Under the pieces are notes generated by a model that ran no database searches, was not told where the DNA came from, and saw only the letters and a list, made by a program, of their open reading frames with translations. Source: Oleiagrimonas soli (lineage in GTDB: Bacteria > Pseudomonadota > Gammaproteobacteria > Xanthomonadales > Rhodanobacteraceae). Taken from it: DNA of 64,000 bases. The position numbers were made by a program, and so were the translations under genes. Location of the stretch: NCBI RefSeq assembly GCF_000761445.1, contig NZ_KN196470.1, forward strand, positions 3,008,698-3,072,697, in the 5' to 3' direction. The first letter of the stretch is position 1. The number at the start of each line of letters is the position of its first letter. Positions 8,542-16,784 of this stretch are shown piece after piece.

Positions 8542-9636
8542 ATGCCCTCGCCGCGCAAGATCATCCACGTCGACATGGACGCGTTCTACGCGTCGGTCGA
8601 GCAGCGCGACGACCCGCGCCTGCGCGGCAAGCCCGTGGTGGTGGCCTGGCGTGGCGCGCGTTCGGTGGTGTGCGCGGCCAGTTACGAGGCGCGTCCGTTC
8701 GGCGTGCGCTCGGCGATGCCGGCGCTGCGCGCGGAGCGGCTGTGCCCGCAGGCGATCTTCGTGGCCCCGGACTTCACCCGCTACAAGGCCGTGTCGCGGC
8801 AGATTCACGCGATCTTCGCGCGTCATACCGACCTGATCGAACCGCTGTCGCTGGACGAAGCCTACCTCGACGTCACCGACGCCAAGTCCGGCCTGCCCTC
8901 GGCCACCGCGACCGCCGAGGCGATCCGCGCCACGATTTTCGAGGAAACCGAACTCACCGCCTCCGCCGGCATCGCGCCGAACAAGTTCCTGGCCAAGATC
9001 GCCTCGGACTGGAATAAGCCCAACGGCCAGTTCGTGATCCGGCCGAGTCAGGTCGAGGCGTTTTTGACGCCGCTCGACGTGGGCAAGATTCCCGGCGTCG
9101 GCAAGGTCATGCAGCAGCGCCTGGCCAAGCTCGGCATCCGCACCGTCGGCGACCTGCGCACGCACCCGCGCGCGGCGCTGGAACAGCGCTTCGGGCGCTG
9201 GGGCGGACGCCTGTACGAACTGGCCCGCGGCATCGACGAACGGGCGGTCAGCAACGAACGCGAGCTGCAGCAGATTTCCTCGGAAGACACCTTCGCCGAA
9301 GACCTGTCGCTGGAGGCGCTGGAAGCCGACATCCGCCGTCTCGCCGGCAAGACCTGGGCCGCGTACGAGCGCAAGAGCGACGAGGAGCGCCCGCGCGTGG
9401 CGCGCACCATCGTGCTGAAGCTGAAGACCGCCGACTTCCGCACCCTCACCCGCAGCCTGACCCCACAGCAGCCGCCGCAGAGCGAACGCGAACTGGCCGA
9501 TATCGCCTGCGCGCTGCGCGGTCGCGTGGAACTGCCGGACACGACCCGCTACCGTCTGGTCGGCGTGGGCCTGTCCGGTTTCGTCGACGCCGACAGCCAT
9601 CTGGTGCAGAACGACCTGTTCGGCGACGCGCCATGA
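8542..9636 (+). CDS. dinB: DNA polymerase IV
   Basis: Error-prone translesion polymerase. The 364-residue protein has the canonical palm motifs HVDMDAFYASVEQ (D11, D13; aromatic gate at 16) and LSLDEAYLD (D105, E106). AASYEARPFGVRSAMP, GIAPNKFLAKIASDWNKP, the helix-hairpin-helix IPGVGKVMQQRLAKLGI and a little-finger domain follow. The C-terminal tail QNDLFG fits the beta-clamp-binding consensus QxxLF. The Met at 8542 is chosen because it begins the conserved N-terminus and is properly spaced behind a promoter. The open frame upstream has no family similarity. Confidence 0.96.
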   Translation: MPSPRKIIHVDMDAFYASVEQRDDPRLRGKPVVVAWRGARSVVCAASYEARPFGVRSAMPALRAERLCPQAIFVAPDFTRYKAVSRQIHAIFARHTDLIEPLSLDEAYLDVTDAKSGLPSATATAEAIRATIFEETELTASAGIAPNKFLAKIASDWNKPNGQFVIRPSQVEAFLTPLDVGKIPGVGKVMQQRLAKLGIRTVGDLRTHPRAALEQRFGRWGGRLYELARGIDERAVSNERELQQISSEDTFAEDLSLEALEADIRRLAGKTWAAYERKSDEERPRVARTIVLKLKTADFRTLTRSLTPQQPPQSERELADIACALRGRVELPDTTRYRLVGVGLSGFVDADSHLVQNDLFGDAP

Positions 9637-9720
9637 CGATGTGCGCGTGATCGCAGACAGCGGACGGGCATCCCTCTGCGGAACGCCCGCCCAGCGCATG
9701 AGCGACAGCGATGACGGTCG

Positions 9721-10536
9721 TCACGGCCGCCCGGCGATCATCCGCCAGACCTCGCGCGGACCCGACGCGCGACGCAGGTCGGCCAGCAGCCGTCCCCATT
9801 CGCCGAAGGCCAGTCCGAACGGATTCTGCGTGCCCAGCGGATGGGCCAGCCCGTAGCGCAGCGGCTGGTCCGCGCGCTCCTTGCGCAGCGTGCCGAACAG
9901 GCGGTCGTAGACGATCAGCACGCCGCCGTAGTTGCAATCCAGGTAGTACGGATTGGACGCATGATGCACGCGATGGTGCGCGGGCGTGTTGAAGATCCAC
10001 TCCAGCGGCCCGAGCGTGCGCACGACCTCGGTGTGCAGGAAGAACTGGTACTGCAGATTGAACGCCAGCAGCACGAACACCATGCGCGGATCGAAGCCGG
10101 CCAGCACCAGCGGCAGGTAGAACACCCAGGCCATCGACAGCAGGTTGGTCCAGCCCAGCCGGATCGCCGACAGCAGCGTCATCTGCTCCGGCGTGTGATG
10201 CACGGCGTGGTTGGCCCAGATCCAGCGCACGGTATGGCTGCAACGGTGCATCCAGTAATACGCCAACTCCACGGCGAAGAAACCGATCACCCACACGCGC
10301 CAATCCTGCATCGACCAGTGCACCGGCGCCAGCCGCCACGCGCCCAGGAACAGGCCGCCCAGCACGCCGGCGCTGAGCGCCGTGCTGAACACATGCCCGA
10401 GGCCGACCGCGACCGAGGCCCAGGCACCCTTGCCGTCGTAGCCGAACTGCGGCCGGCGGCGACGCCACAACCACTCGGCCAGCACCAGGGCCAGCATCAG
10501 CAGCGCCAGCGTCGGCGAACGTGCGAGAACGTTCAT
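9721..10536 (-). CDS. Fatty acid hydroxylase/sterol desaturase superfamily membrane protein
   Basis: A 271-residue multi-pass diiron enzyme relative. The histidine clusters are all present: HRCSH (97-101), HAVHH (110-114), a single H168 and HHRVHH (187-192). Four or five hydrophobic segments surround them. Family members hydroxylate or desaturate lipid chains, ether lipids or sterols; the substrate here is unknown. It lies 9 bp behind the EF-hand gene on the same strand, so the two are probably co-transcribed. Confidence 0.88.
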   Translation of the reverse strand: MNVLARSPTLALLMLALVLAEWLWRRRRPQFGYDGKGAWASVAVGLGHVFSTALSAGVLGGLFLGAWRLAPVHWSMQDWRVWVIGFFAVELAYYWMHRCSHTVRWIWANHAVHHTPEQMTLLSAIRLGWTNLLSMAWVFYLPLVLAGFDPRMVFVLLAFNLQYQFFLHTEVVRTLGPLEWIFNTPAHHRVHHASNPYYLDCNYGGVLIVYDRLFGTLRKERADQPLRYGLAHPLGTQNPFGLAFGEWGRLLADLRRASGPREVWRMIAGRP

Positions 10537-10545
10537 GAGGACCTC

Positions 10546-10980
10546 CTAGTGCTTCGCCAGCGCCTGCACGCGTTCGCGCGCCTGCTGCATCTCGGCCTGA
10601 TCGACGAAACCGTCGTGGTTGACGTCGACCGTGACGAACAGCTCCTGCCCGGCCGCCATGAACTCGTCGCGACTGACGCGTCCGTCATGGTTGACGTCGG
10701 CCATCTGCTCCATCGCCTTGGCCATCTGCGACCAGCGGCTGTTGTTGCGCACGAAGCGCGGCAGGTCGGCGTCGGTGATGAAGCCGTCGTGGTTGCGGTC
10801 GAGCTGATCGAAGCGCCTAGCGCGCGACGCCTGGAATTCCTGCAGGCTGACGCGGCCGTCGTGGTTGGCGTCGGTCTGCGCGAAACGACGGGCGGGATCG
10901 CGCTGCATGCCTTGGGCGGACACCGCGGTCGCGCTGGCGCACGCGAAGACGGCCAGCATCAAAGTGAAAGAGATTCGCAT
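10546..10980 (-). CDS. Exported four-EF-hand calcium-binding protein
   Basis: A 144-residue protein with a signal peptide (about 1-22, ending VSAQ) and four canonical 12-residue EF-hand loops. These lie at 37-48 (DANHDGRVSLQE), 61-72, 95-106 and 119-130, all with the NHDG core. It is likely a periplasmic or secreted calcium buffer or sensor. The start at 10980 is the Met of the signal peptide; the reading frame continues upstream without export features. It sits 9 bp before the membrane hydroxylase gene and 106 bp after the Gly/Ser-rich gene on the same strand. Confidence 0.85.
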   Translation of the reverse strand: MRISFTLMLAVFACASATAVSAQGMQRDPARRFAQTDANHDGRVSLQEFQASRARRFDQLDRNHDGFITDADLPRFVRNNSRWSQMAKAMEQMADVNHDGRVSRDEFMAAGQELFVTVDVNHDGFVDQAEMQQARERVQALAKH

Positions 10981-11086
10981 GTCATGACTCCGTGTGAGAA
11001 AGGGAACGTGGTGTCGCGTCACCGTCGCCGTCACCGTTGCGGCGGTCCGGACGCGCGGCGGCGTCCGAACCGCGCCGCCGGGCAAC

Positions 11087-11710
11087 TCAACGGCATGCGA
11101 TCGCGTTACCGCTGGCATCCGTGCAGGTGCCGGTGTAGGTGACGCCCTGTCCCTGGGTGTAGGTGGTCTGGCCGCTGTAGCTGTTGCCGGTACTGGCGTT
11201 GGTCACGTCGGTATTGCGCGTGGTCACGCCGTTGGCCGTGCTGGTGTCCGCGTGGTAGCTGCCGCGCACGCCGCTGGCGTTGGTCTGCGACTGGCCGCTG
11301 ACGCTGCCGTCGGCGCCACGCGCATAGCTGCCGTTGCTGCTGAACGTGCCGCCGGAGGCCGTGGAGCCGTAGGCGTTGTGCGAGGACGCGGCCGATCCGT
11401 CGGCGTTACGCACGTAGCTGTTGCTGCCCCGGTAACTGCCGCCGTTGGCGCCGGACACGTAGCGGCCGCCACGGTGTTGCACGCTGCCGTCGGCGCCGGT
11501 CGCGGTGTAGCCGCCGCGCACGGCCGTGCCGCGAGCGCCCGATACGGCGGTGCCGCGCACATGGGTGATGCCGCCGGCAGCGTTACCGCCGGTCGCGCCG
11601 ACGTGCACGCGTCCGAAGCGCTGCGCGGAGGCCGGCTGTGCCAGGCCGAACGCGGCGATGCACAGCGCGGCCAACGAAGCGATGCGAAGAGGTTGCGTGA
11701 TCTGGAACAT
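11087..11710 (-). CDS. Secreted Gly/Ser-rich repeat protein of unknown function
   Basis: I do not recognise a family. The 207-residue product has a signal peptide (1-29, ending PASAQ), then a low-complexity region rich in Gly, Ser, Ala, Thr, Asn and Tyr. It shows degenerate repeats of the form Y-x-RGADGSV: GYTATGADGSVQ, SYVRNADGSA, SYARGADGSVSGQ. The C-terminus has two cysteines, TCTDASGNAIAC, that could form a loop. The composition suggests an exported surface or matrix protein. It is transcribed away from the two-component system gene next to it. Confidence 0.7.
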   Translation of the reverse strand: MFQITQPLRIASLAALCIAAFGLAQPASAQRFGRVHVGATGGNAAGGITHVRGTAVSGARGTAVRGGYTATGADGSVQHRGGRYVSGANGGSYRGSNSYVRNADGSAASSHNAYGSTASGGTFSSNGSYARGADGSVSGQSQTNASGVRGSYHADTSTANGVTTRNTDVTNASTGNSYSGQTTYTQGQGVTYTGTCTDASGNAIACR

Positions 11711-11859
11711 GATCGGAACTCCTGCGGATGAGTGAAGGAACCTGCATGCACGCGAGCGTCGGCTTGCGGCACGTCCGCAGTATTCGGCGCGGGCATGCGC
11801 CGAGGTGTGTCCGAATGCCGCCGGATGTGAGCGTTTGTTGCTCGCGGCCGCGACAGAAA

Positions 11860-11875
11860 CATGTGCTTACACATG
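11860..11875. promoter_or_regulatory. Candidate operator in front of the OmpR-like gene
   Basis: CATGTG and CACATG flank CTTA in the 214-bp divergent gap between the Gly/Ser-rich gene and the response regulator, 50 bp before the regulator start. A GATAGT -10-like hexamer at 11913-11918 follows. The site could serve autoregulation or control the divergent gene. Confidence 0.35.
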
Positions 11876-11924
11876 CCGCCCGCCGCGCCTTGCTACGCCT
11901 GCGCGGGCGGGAGATAGTCGCGGC

Positions 11925-12641
11925 ATGGAATCGCCCCACATCCTGATCGTCGACGACGACCTGCGCCTGCGCGACCTGCTCGAACGCTATCTCGACCAGC
12001 AGGGCTTCCGCGTGCGCGGCGCGGCGCACGCGGCCGGCATGCGCAAGGCCCTCGGCGAGCATCACGTCGACCTGATCGTGCTCGACCTGATGCTGCCGGA
12101 CGCCGACGGTCTCGAACTGTGCCGCGGCCTGCGCGCGGAAAACGTGCAGACGCCGATCATCATGCTCACCGCCAAGGGCGACGATATCGACCGTATCGTC
12201 GGTCTCGAAATCGGCGCCGACGACTATCTGGCCAAGCCGTGCAATCCGCGCGAACTGGCCGCGCGCATCCGCGCCGTGCTGCGCCGCCGGCCGCGCACGC
12301 CGAGCGGCGCACCGCAGGTCGAACAGGTCGCGGTACGCTTCGGCCGGTTCGTATTCGAGCCGTCCACGCGCCAGTTGCTGGAGAACGGCGAACCGGTGCG
12401 ACTGACCAGCGGCGAATTCGCGGTGCTCGCGGCGCTGGTGGCGCATCCATTCGAGACGCTGACCCGCGAACGCCTGATCGCCCTGGCGCGCGGCCGCGAG
12501 CACGACGCCTTCGACCGCAGCATCGACGTGATGGTGTCGCGCCTGCGCCGCTGTCTGGAAGACGACCCGCGCCAGCCGCGATGGCTGCAGACCGTGTGGG
12601 GCGAAGGCTACGTGTTCGTGCCGGACGAGGACGACGCATGA
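11925..12641 (+). CDS. OmpR-family two-component response regulator
   Basis: A 238-residue regulator. The receiver domain has the acidic pocket D10-D12, phosphoacceptor D54 in VLDLMLPDA, MLTAK and the lysine in YLAKPCNPREL. The winged-helix DNA-binding domain ends with VSRLRRCLEDDPRQPRWLQTVWGEGYVF. It shares the EnvZ-partner features of OmpR (length 239 in E. coli). The ATG at 11925 lies only 6 bp after GATAGT, so the mRNA may be leaderless. The stop overlaps the sensor kinase start (ATGA). Confidence 0.9.
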   Translation: MESPHILIVDDDLRLRDLLERYLDQQGFRVRGAAHAAGMRKALGEHHVDLIVLDLMLPDADGLELCRGLRAENVQTPIIMLTAKGDDIDRIVGLEIGADDYLAKPCNPRELAARIRAVLRRRPRTPSGAPQVEQVAVRFGRFVFEPSTRQLLENGEPVRLTSGEFAVLAALVAHPFETLTRERLIALARGREHDAFDRSIDVMVSRLRRCLEDDPRQPRWLQTVWGEGYVFVPDEDDA

Positions 12642-13921
12642 AACGCGCGCCGACCACGTTTTCGCTGGTGCTCGGCCTGGTGGCGCTGGCGATCTTCATC
12701 GCGCTGGCGCTGGCGGCACTGCTGTCCGGACGCATCGGCCAGAGCGCCATCGGCCAGCCCTACGGCCACCTGGTGGCGACCACGGCGATGAGCGCGGACG
12801 ATCTGGCCAACCGTTCCGACGCCGCCTCGCAGGCGCTGCTGCGCAAGTTGCGACAGCAAGGCGTGCGTTTCTCCGACGCCTCACCACCGGCGCCGACCAT
12901 GCGCGTCGCGCCGCTGCTTCGCACCATCGGACGCGCCGCCGCGCGCGATCTCGGCGATCCGTCGCGCGTCGTGGTGACGCAAGCGCCGGACACCGAGATC
13001 TGGGTGCGCAGCGCCTACGACCCGCAGCGCTGGATCGTACTGCGCGCCATCAACTACCGCCCCGCCGCGCTGCGCTCGACCGCGCTGGTGATGCTGGTGT
13101 CCGGCCTGCTCGCGCTGATCGCGGCGGCGCTGGCCGCGCGCCTGCTGACGCGTCCGCTGGAGCGGCTGTCCACGCATGCGGCGAAGCTGCTCGGCGGCGC
13201 GCCGATGACCGAGCAGTTGCGCGGCAGTCCGCGCGAAGTGCGCGACCTCGCCGCAGCCATCGGCGCCGCGGGTGCGCGCCAGCGCGAGGCTTCGCGCGAA
13301 CGCGAGCTGATGCTGGCCGGCATCTCGCACGACCTGCGCACGCCGCTGGCTCGACTGCGCGTGGCGCTGGAACTGGGCGACGGCGCGGATGCGCAGCGGC
13401 GCGACGCGATGGTCGACGACCTGGACGAACTCGACACCGCGCTGGAGCAATGTCTGGCCTTCGTGCGCGACGGCCGGGACGAAGCGCTGCGCGTCATCGA
13501 CCTCAGCGTGCTCGCCGGCCAGCTGCTGGCGCTGCGCGATGCGCCGGAGGAGTGGACACTGCAGGCGCCGGAAGCCCTCAGCGTGCGGGTGCGCCCGAGT
13601 CTGCTGCGACGTGCGTTGGGCAACCTGATGGACAACGCCGAAAGGCACGGCGCGGCGCCGTTCGCGCTGACGCTCGAACGCCATGGCGCGCTGCTGGACC
13701 TACGCGTGACCGACCACGGCCGCGGCGCGCCGGCGGCGCTGCTGGAGCGCCTCGGCCAACCGTTCCTGCGCGGCGATCCCGCGCGCGGCGGCGGCGGCAT
13801 GGGGCTGGGCCTGAGCATCGCGCGCCGCGCCGCGGAACTGCACGACGGTCAACTGCTGCTGACGAACGGCGCGGACAGCGGCTTCGTGGCGACCCTGCGG
13901 TTTCCGATCAGCGCCGAGTAA
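12638..13921 (+). CDS. EnvZ-like sensor histidine kinase
   Basis: A 427-residue membrane kinase. TM1 (8-30) and TM2 (about 148-168) flank a periplasmic domain of some 115 residues. HAMP follows (LTRPLERLSTHAAKLL), then the phosphoacceptor H231 in GISHDLRTPLARLR. The ATPase domain has an N box (NLMDNAERHG), a G1 region (VTDHGRGAP) and a GMGLGLSIARR G2 box. The 4-bp overlap with the regulator gene shows they form one operon. The stimulus is unknown; neighbours suggest an envelope role. Confidence 0.9.
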   Translation: MKRAPTTFSLVLGLVALAIFIALALAALLSGRIGQSAIGQPYGHLVATTAMSADDLANRSDAASQALLRKLRQQGVRFSDASPPAPTMRVAPLLRTIGRAAARDLGDPSRVVVTQAPDTEIWVRSAYDPQRWIVLRAINYRPAALRSTALVMLVSGLLALIAAALAARLLTRPLERLSTHAAKLLGGAPMTEQLRGSPREVRDLAAAIGAAGARQREASRERELMLAGISHDLRTPLARLRVALELGDGADAQRRDAMVDDLDELDTALEQCLAFVRDGRDEALRVIDLSVLAGQLLALRDAPEEWTLQAPEALSVRVRPSLLRRALGNLMDNAERHGAAPFALTLERHGALLDLRVTDHGRGAPAALLERLGQPFLRGDPARGGGGMGLGLSIARRAAELHDGQLLLTNGADSGFVATLRFPISAE

Positions 13922-13935
13922 TCCGCGCACCGGCT

Positions 13936-14373
13936 TCAGGCGTGCGGACGCCCCAGCGTGTGCCGCGCCAGACGATCGAACACCGCGAACGCGGCCACAC
14001 AGACCGCCGCCGTCAGCACCCAACCGTGCTGGAACAGACGCGACAGCGGCGCCCAGGCGCCGAACCCGCTCAGCCCTACGCCGATGCCCAGCGCCACACC
14101 GTAGCCCAGCGCCAAACCGCCCAGCACGCGCCGACGGAACCGTCGCACCTGCGCATGCCGCGCCTGCTGGCGCGCGGCCAACGCGGCCACGTCCGCGGCA
14201 AAATCCGCGTCCGGCGTCGGGCGCGGCAGATCGGCCAGCGCGGTGAACAGGGCCACATCAGCGACATCCTCGCCATCCGCGGCGCGGCCCTCGCGCACCG
14301 CGCGCCAGACGCGCTCCTGGGCATCCCAGACCGATGCATCCACGGGTTCGTGCGTTGGCTTGCGCGTGTTCAT
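13936..14373 (-). CDS. Two-TM protein encoded with the ECF sigma gene, possible anti-sigma factor
   Basis: The 145-residue protein has a soluble, charged N-terminal half (1-83) and two hydrophobic segments (about 84-106 and 114-133) with a short cytoplasmic tail. Its ATG overlaps the sigma gene stop by 4 bp, the usual arrangement for a cognate anti-sigma factor. No zinc-binding HxxxCxxC motif of ZAS domains is present, so the anti-sigma assignment rests on position and topology only. Confidence 0.6.
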   Translation of the reverse strand: MNTRKPTHEPVDASVWDAQERVWRAVREGRAADGEDVADVALFTALADLPRPTPDADFAADVAALAARQQARHAQVRRFRRRVLGGLALGYGVALGIGVGLSGFGAWAPLSRLFQHGWVLTAAVCVAAFAVFDRLARHTLGRPHA

Positions 14374-14936
14374 GCAGGTTCTCCGATGTACTCGGCCATG
14401 CGTGCGCGCAGCTGCTGGCGCGCGCGATACAGGTGACTTTTGACGGTGCCCTCGGGCGCGCCCACGATGCGCGCGATCTCCGGAATCGTCATCTCTTCCA
14501 GATGATAGAGCGTCAGCGCGGTGCGCTGGACCGGCGCCAGGGTGTCCATCTGTTCGAGCAGCCAGGCCGTCATTTCATCTTGCTCGGCGGCCTGCGCGAC
14601 GTCATGTCCGCTGTTCATGCCGTCCAGCAGGGCCTGTCCTTCCTCGCCGCCGATGTTGCTCGAAAGCGCCTTGCGCCGGCGCTCCATGTGGCGCAGCGCG
14701 ATGCTGTAGGCGATGCGCCCGATCCAGGTCTTCAACGCGCTCTCGAAACGGTACTGATGCAGGCATTGATGCACGCGCAGAAACGTTTCCTGGCACAGAT
14801 CGCGTGTCTCGTCGGGATCGCGCACGATGCGCTGGACGATATGCCAGCACAACCCCTGATGCAGGCGCACCAGTCGCTCGAACGCCCCGGCGCGACCCCC
14901 GGTCACGGCCTGGACCAGTTCGCGGTCGCTCATCAT
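14370..14936 (-). CDS. ECF (RpoE-like) RNA polymerase sigma factor
   Basis: An alternative sigma factor of about 188 residues. Region 2 contains AFERLVRLHQGLCWHIVQRIVRD, the acidic DETRDLCQETFLRVHQ core and FESALKTWIGRIAYSIALRH. Region 4 is TALTLYHLEEMTIPEIARIVGAPEGTVKSHLYRARQQL in outline. The Met at 14936 is chosen because a GGACAGG stretch precedes it; Met at 14933 or 14957 is also possible. It is translationally coupled to the downstream two-TM gene and divergent from a small membrane-protein gene across a strong palindrome. Confidence 0.88.
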   Translation of the reverse strand: MMSDRELVQAVTGGRAGAFERLVRLHQGLCWHIVQRIVRDPDETRDLCQETFLRVHQCLHQYRFESALKTWIGRIAYSIALRHMERRRKALSSNIGGEEGQALLDGMNSGHDVAQAAEQDEMTAWLLEQMDTLAPVQRTALTLYHLEEMTIPEIARIVGAPEGTVKSHLYRARQQLRARMAEYIGEPA

Positions 14937-14979
14937 GTGGACCTGTCCCTCATGCATGCATGGATACGCCCGCAGGCGA

Positions 14980-15009
14980 AACGGTTGCAAGCGAATCGCT
15001 GCAACCGTT
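14980..15009. promoter_or_regulatory. Palindrome between divergent sigma and membrane genes
   Basis: Perfect 10-bp arms, AACGGTTGCA and TGCAACCGTT, are separated by 10 bp (AGCGAATCGC), one helical turn apart. The site lies 43 bp from the sigma start and 63 bp from the divergent gene start. It could be an operator acting on both or an mRNA hairpin. No T-run follows on either strand, so it is not a typical terminator. Confidence 0.5.
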
Positions 15010-15072
15010 CGTCGCATCGACGTATCTCTGCTTCAGGAACGGCGCCTCGCCGCCCTGCCCACGGAGTTCCGC

Positions 15073-15393
15073 ATGACCTTTCTGATTCCCATCACGTTCT
15101 TCCTCTGCCTCACCTACGCCATCAAGGCCGGTTTCGACGCCATCGTGCGCTATCGCATCGTCAAAGAGGGCGTATCCGGCGAACTCATGGAATCGATGAT
15201 CGCGACCGACCGCGAACAGCGCCGCTACAGCTCGCTGCGCTGGGGCCTGTTCCTGGTCGCCATCGGCGTCGCCTTCGCCCTCATCGCCGCGTTCGGCTGG
15301 ACCTCCATCACGCCCGGCGCCATCGCCGTGATCGCCGTCTGCACCGGCATCAGCCAGCTGGTCTACTACGGTATCGTGCGCCGCACGGCCTGA
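15073..15393 (+). CDS. Small membrane protein divergent from ECF sigma gene
   Basis: A 106-residue protein with an N-terminal hydrophobic segment (1-20), a charged middle (RYRIVKEGVSGELMESMIATDREQRR) and two C-terminal hydrophobic segments (about 55-72 and 78-98). The layout resembles DUF6249-type proteins, but I am not certain of the family. GGAG lies 8 bp before the ATG. It may belong to the regulon of the sigma factor encoded divergently. Confidence 0.65.
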   Translation: MTFLIPITFFLCLTYAIKAGFDAIVRYRIVKEGVSGELMESMIATDREQRRYSSLRWGLFLVAIGVAFALIAAFGWTSITPGAIAVIAVCTGISQLVYYGIVRRTA

Positions 15394-15526
15394 TTCGGCG
15401 TCCTCCGCACCCCGGCGCAGGGCCGGGGTGCGGACACCCGCACAGCCCCCTGCGATTTCTGAACCCCACGCGAGCCTATCTGTCCTATGCTGTAGTCATC
15501 ACGATTCGATGTAGGGGACCGAAAAC

Positions 15527-16768
15527 GTGAGTCAGCAGGGAACGCCCCGTTGGAAGGTCACGCCGCAACCCGGCAATCAGATCAACTCCACGGACATCAG
15601 CGCAGACGGGGGCATCTGCCTCTTGGGTACGTCGCAGGAATACGGCACAGGGCAGTTCGCCGTGTTCTGCTTCAACCGCATCAGCCAGCAACGCTGGAGC
15701 GATCCGCTTCCCAGCACGACCTACCAGGGCGTGTTCTGGGTCGCCGTCAGCGTGGACGGGCGCTATGGCGCGGCCGGCGGCACCCAGAGCCAGACCGCGA
15801 GCAGCGCCGGCTTCCTGCGCGCCTACGCCATGGAGAACGGCACGCGGCTGCTGGACGAATCGCTGCCTTCGCGCGTCAATCAGGTCGCTCTGTCCGATGC
15901 GGGCGAACGGCTGGTCGCCGTCGCCGGTGACAGCCTGTACGTCTACGACCTGCGCGGAGACGGCTACGCAAGGCTCGCCCAGCCATCCTTCGCCGGCGAA
16001 TACTGCCGCACCTGCGCCATCAGCGCCGACGGCCGGCGCATCGTGGTTGGCACCTCGATCAACAGCGACAGCGACGATGCCGAGTCCTGCTTCCGCTGGA
16101 GCCGGGACACCGACGGCAGCGATGCCGGCGGCGCCGTGCATGTGTTCGATATCGATGACCGGCAGCTGCAGGCGCATGCCACCAGCCGGACCGACGCCGG
16201 CATCATGCACGTCGCCATGCTGCCGAACGGCAGCTGCTGGGTCGCCTCGCGTCACGACGGTCAGGCGATGGCCTTCACGGCCGACGTCTCGTTGTCCGAC
16301 GGCACACCGGCCTGGATCTATGCGCCGGCAGGCATCGCCTTGGACGTGGCCTACGGCATCGCCGTGGCCGAGACCGAGGACGGCGAGGTCCGCGTGGTCT
16401 GCGGTGCGAACCTGCAGGACACCGCCAAGGATCGCGGCTGCCTGTATGCCGTACGCTCGCAGCGCGAGCCCGGCGATACGCCGTCCTACACTCCGACACC
16501 GCTGTGGCAGCACACGCTCGCGCACGACCCCAACCCCGGCATCAACATGGACCGCAAGGCGCAGTGGGTGACCGCGACCGACGGGCAACCCGACGGTGGC
16601 ACGTCGGAAAGCAAGGGCAATTTCTATCTATTCGCAGCCGGCAGCGGCAGACTGGCCTGGCAGTACACTACGTCGCTGATGAATTGGCCGATGGCCATCG
16701 CCGCCGACGGCCACGCCGTATTCGGCGGCAGCGACGACGGCTCGGCTTATTACTGGATGCTGATCTAG
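15527..16768 (+). CDS. Cytoplasmic beta-propeller (WD40/PQQ-like) protein
   Basis: The 413-residue protein is built of repeated strands with the pattern ISADGxxxxxGT: ISADGGICLLGT, VSVDGRYGAAGG, LSDAGERLVAVAG, ISADGRRIVVGT and IAADGHAVFGGS. This fits a six- to seven-bladed propeller. There is no signal peptide, so it should be cytoplasmic. Translation is taken from GTG at 15527, with GGGGA about 10 bp before it. The next gene, a diguanylate cyclase, starts 16 bp after its stop, suggesting a shared transcript. It could be a scaffold or sensor module; no enzymatic motif was found. Confidence 0.7.
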   Translation: MSQQGTPRWKVTPQPGNQINSTDISADGGICLLGTSQEYGTGQFAVFCFNRISQQRWSDPLPSTTYQGVFWVAVSVDGRYGAAGGTQSQTASSAGFLRAYAMENGTRLLDESLPSRVNQVALSDAGERLVAVAGDSLYVYDLRGDGYARLAQPSFAGEYCRTCAISADGRRIVVGTSINSDSDDAESCFRWSRDTDGSDAGGAVHVFDIDDRQLQAHATSRTDAGIMHVAMLPNGSCWVASRHDGQAMAFTADVSLSDGTPAWIYAPAGIALDVAYGIAVAETEDGEVRVVCGANLQDTAKDRGCLYAVRSQREPGDTPSYTPTPLWQHTLAHDPNPGINMDRKAQWVTATDGQPDGGTSESKGNFYLFAAGSGRLAWQYTTSLMNWPMAIAADGHAVFGGSDDGSAYYWMLI

Positions 16769-16784
16769 CGGATCGAACGGACAC

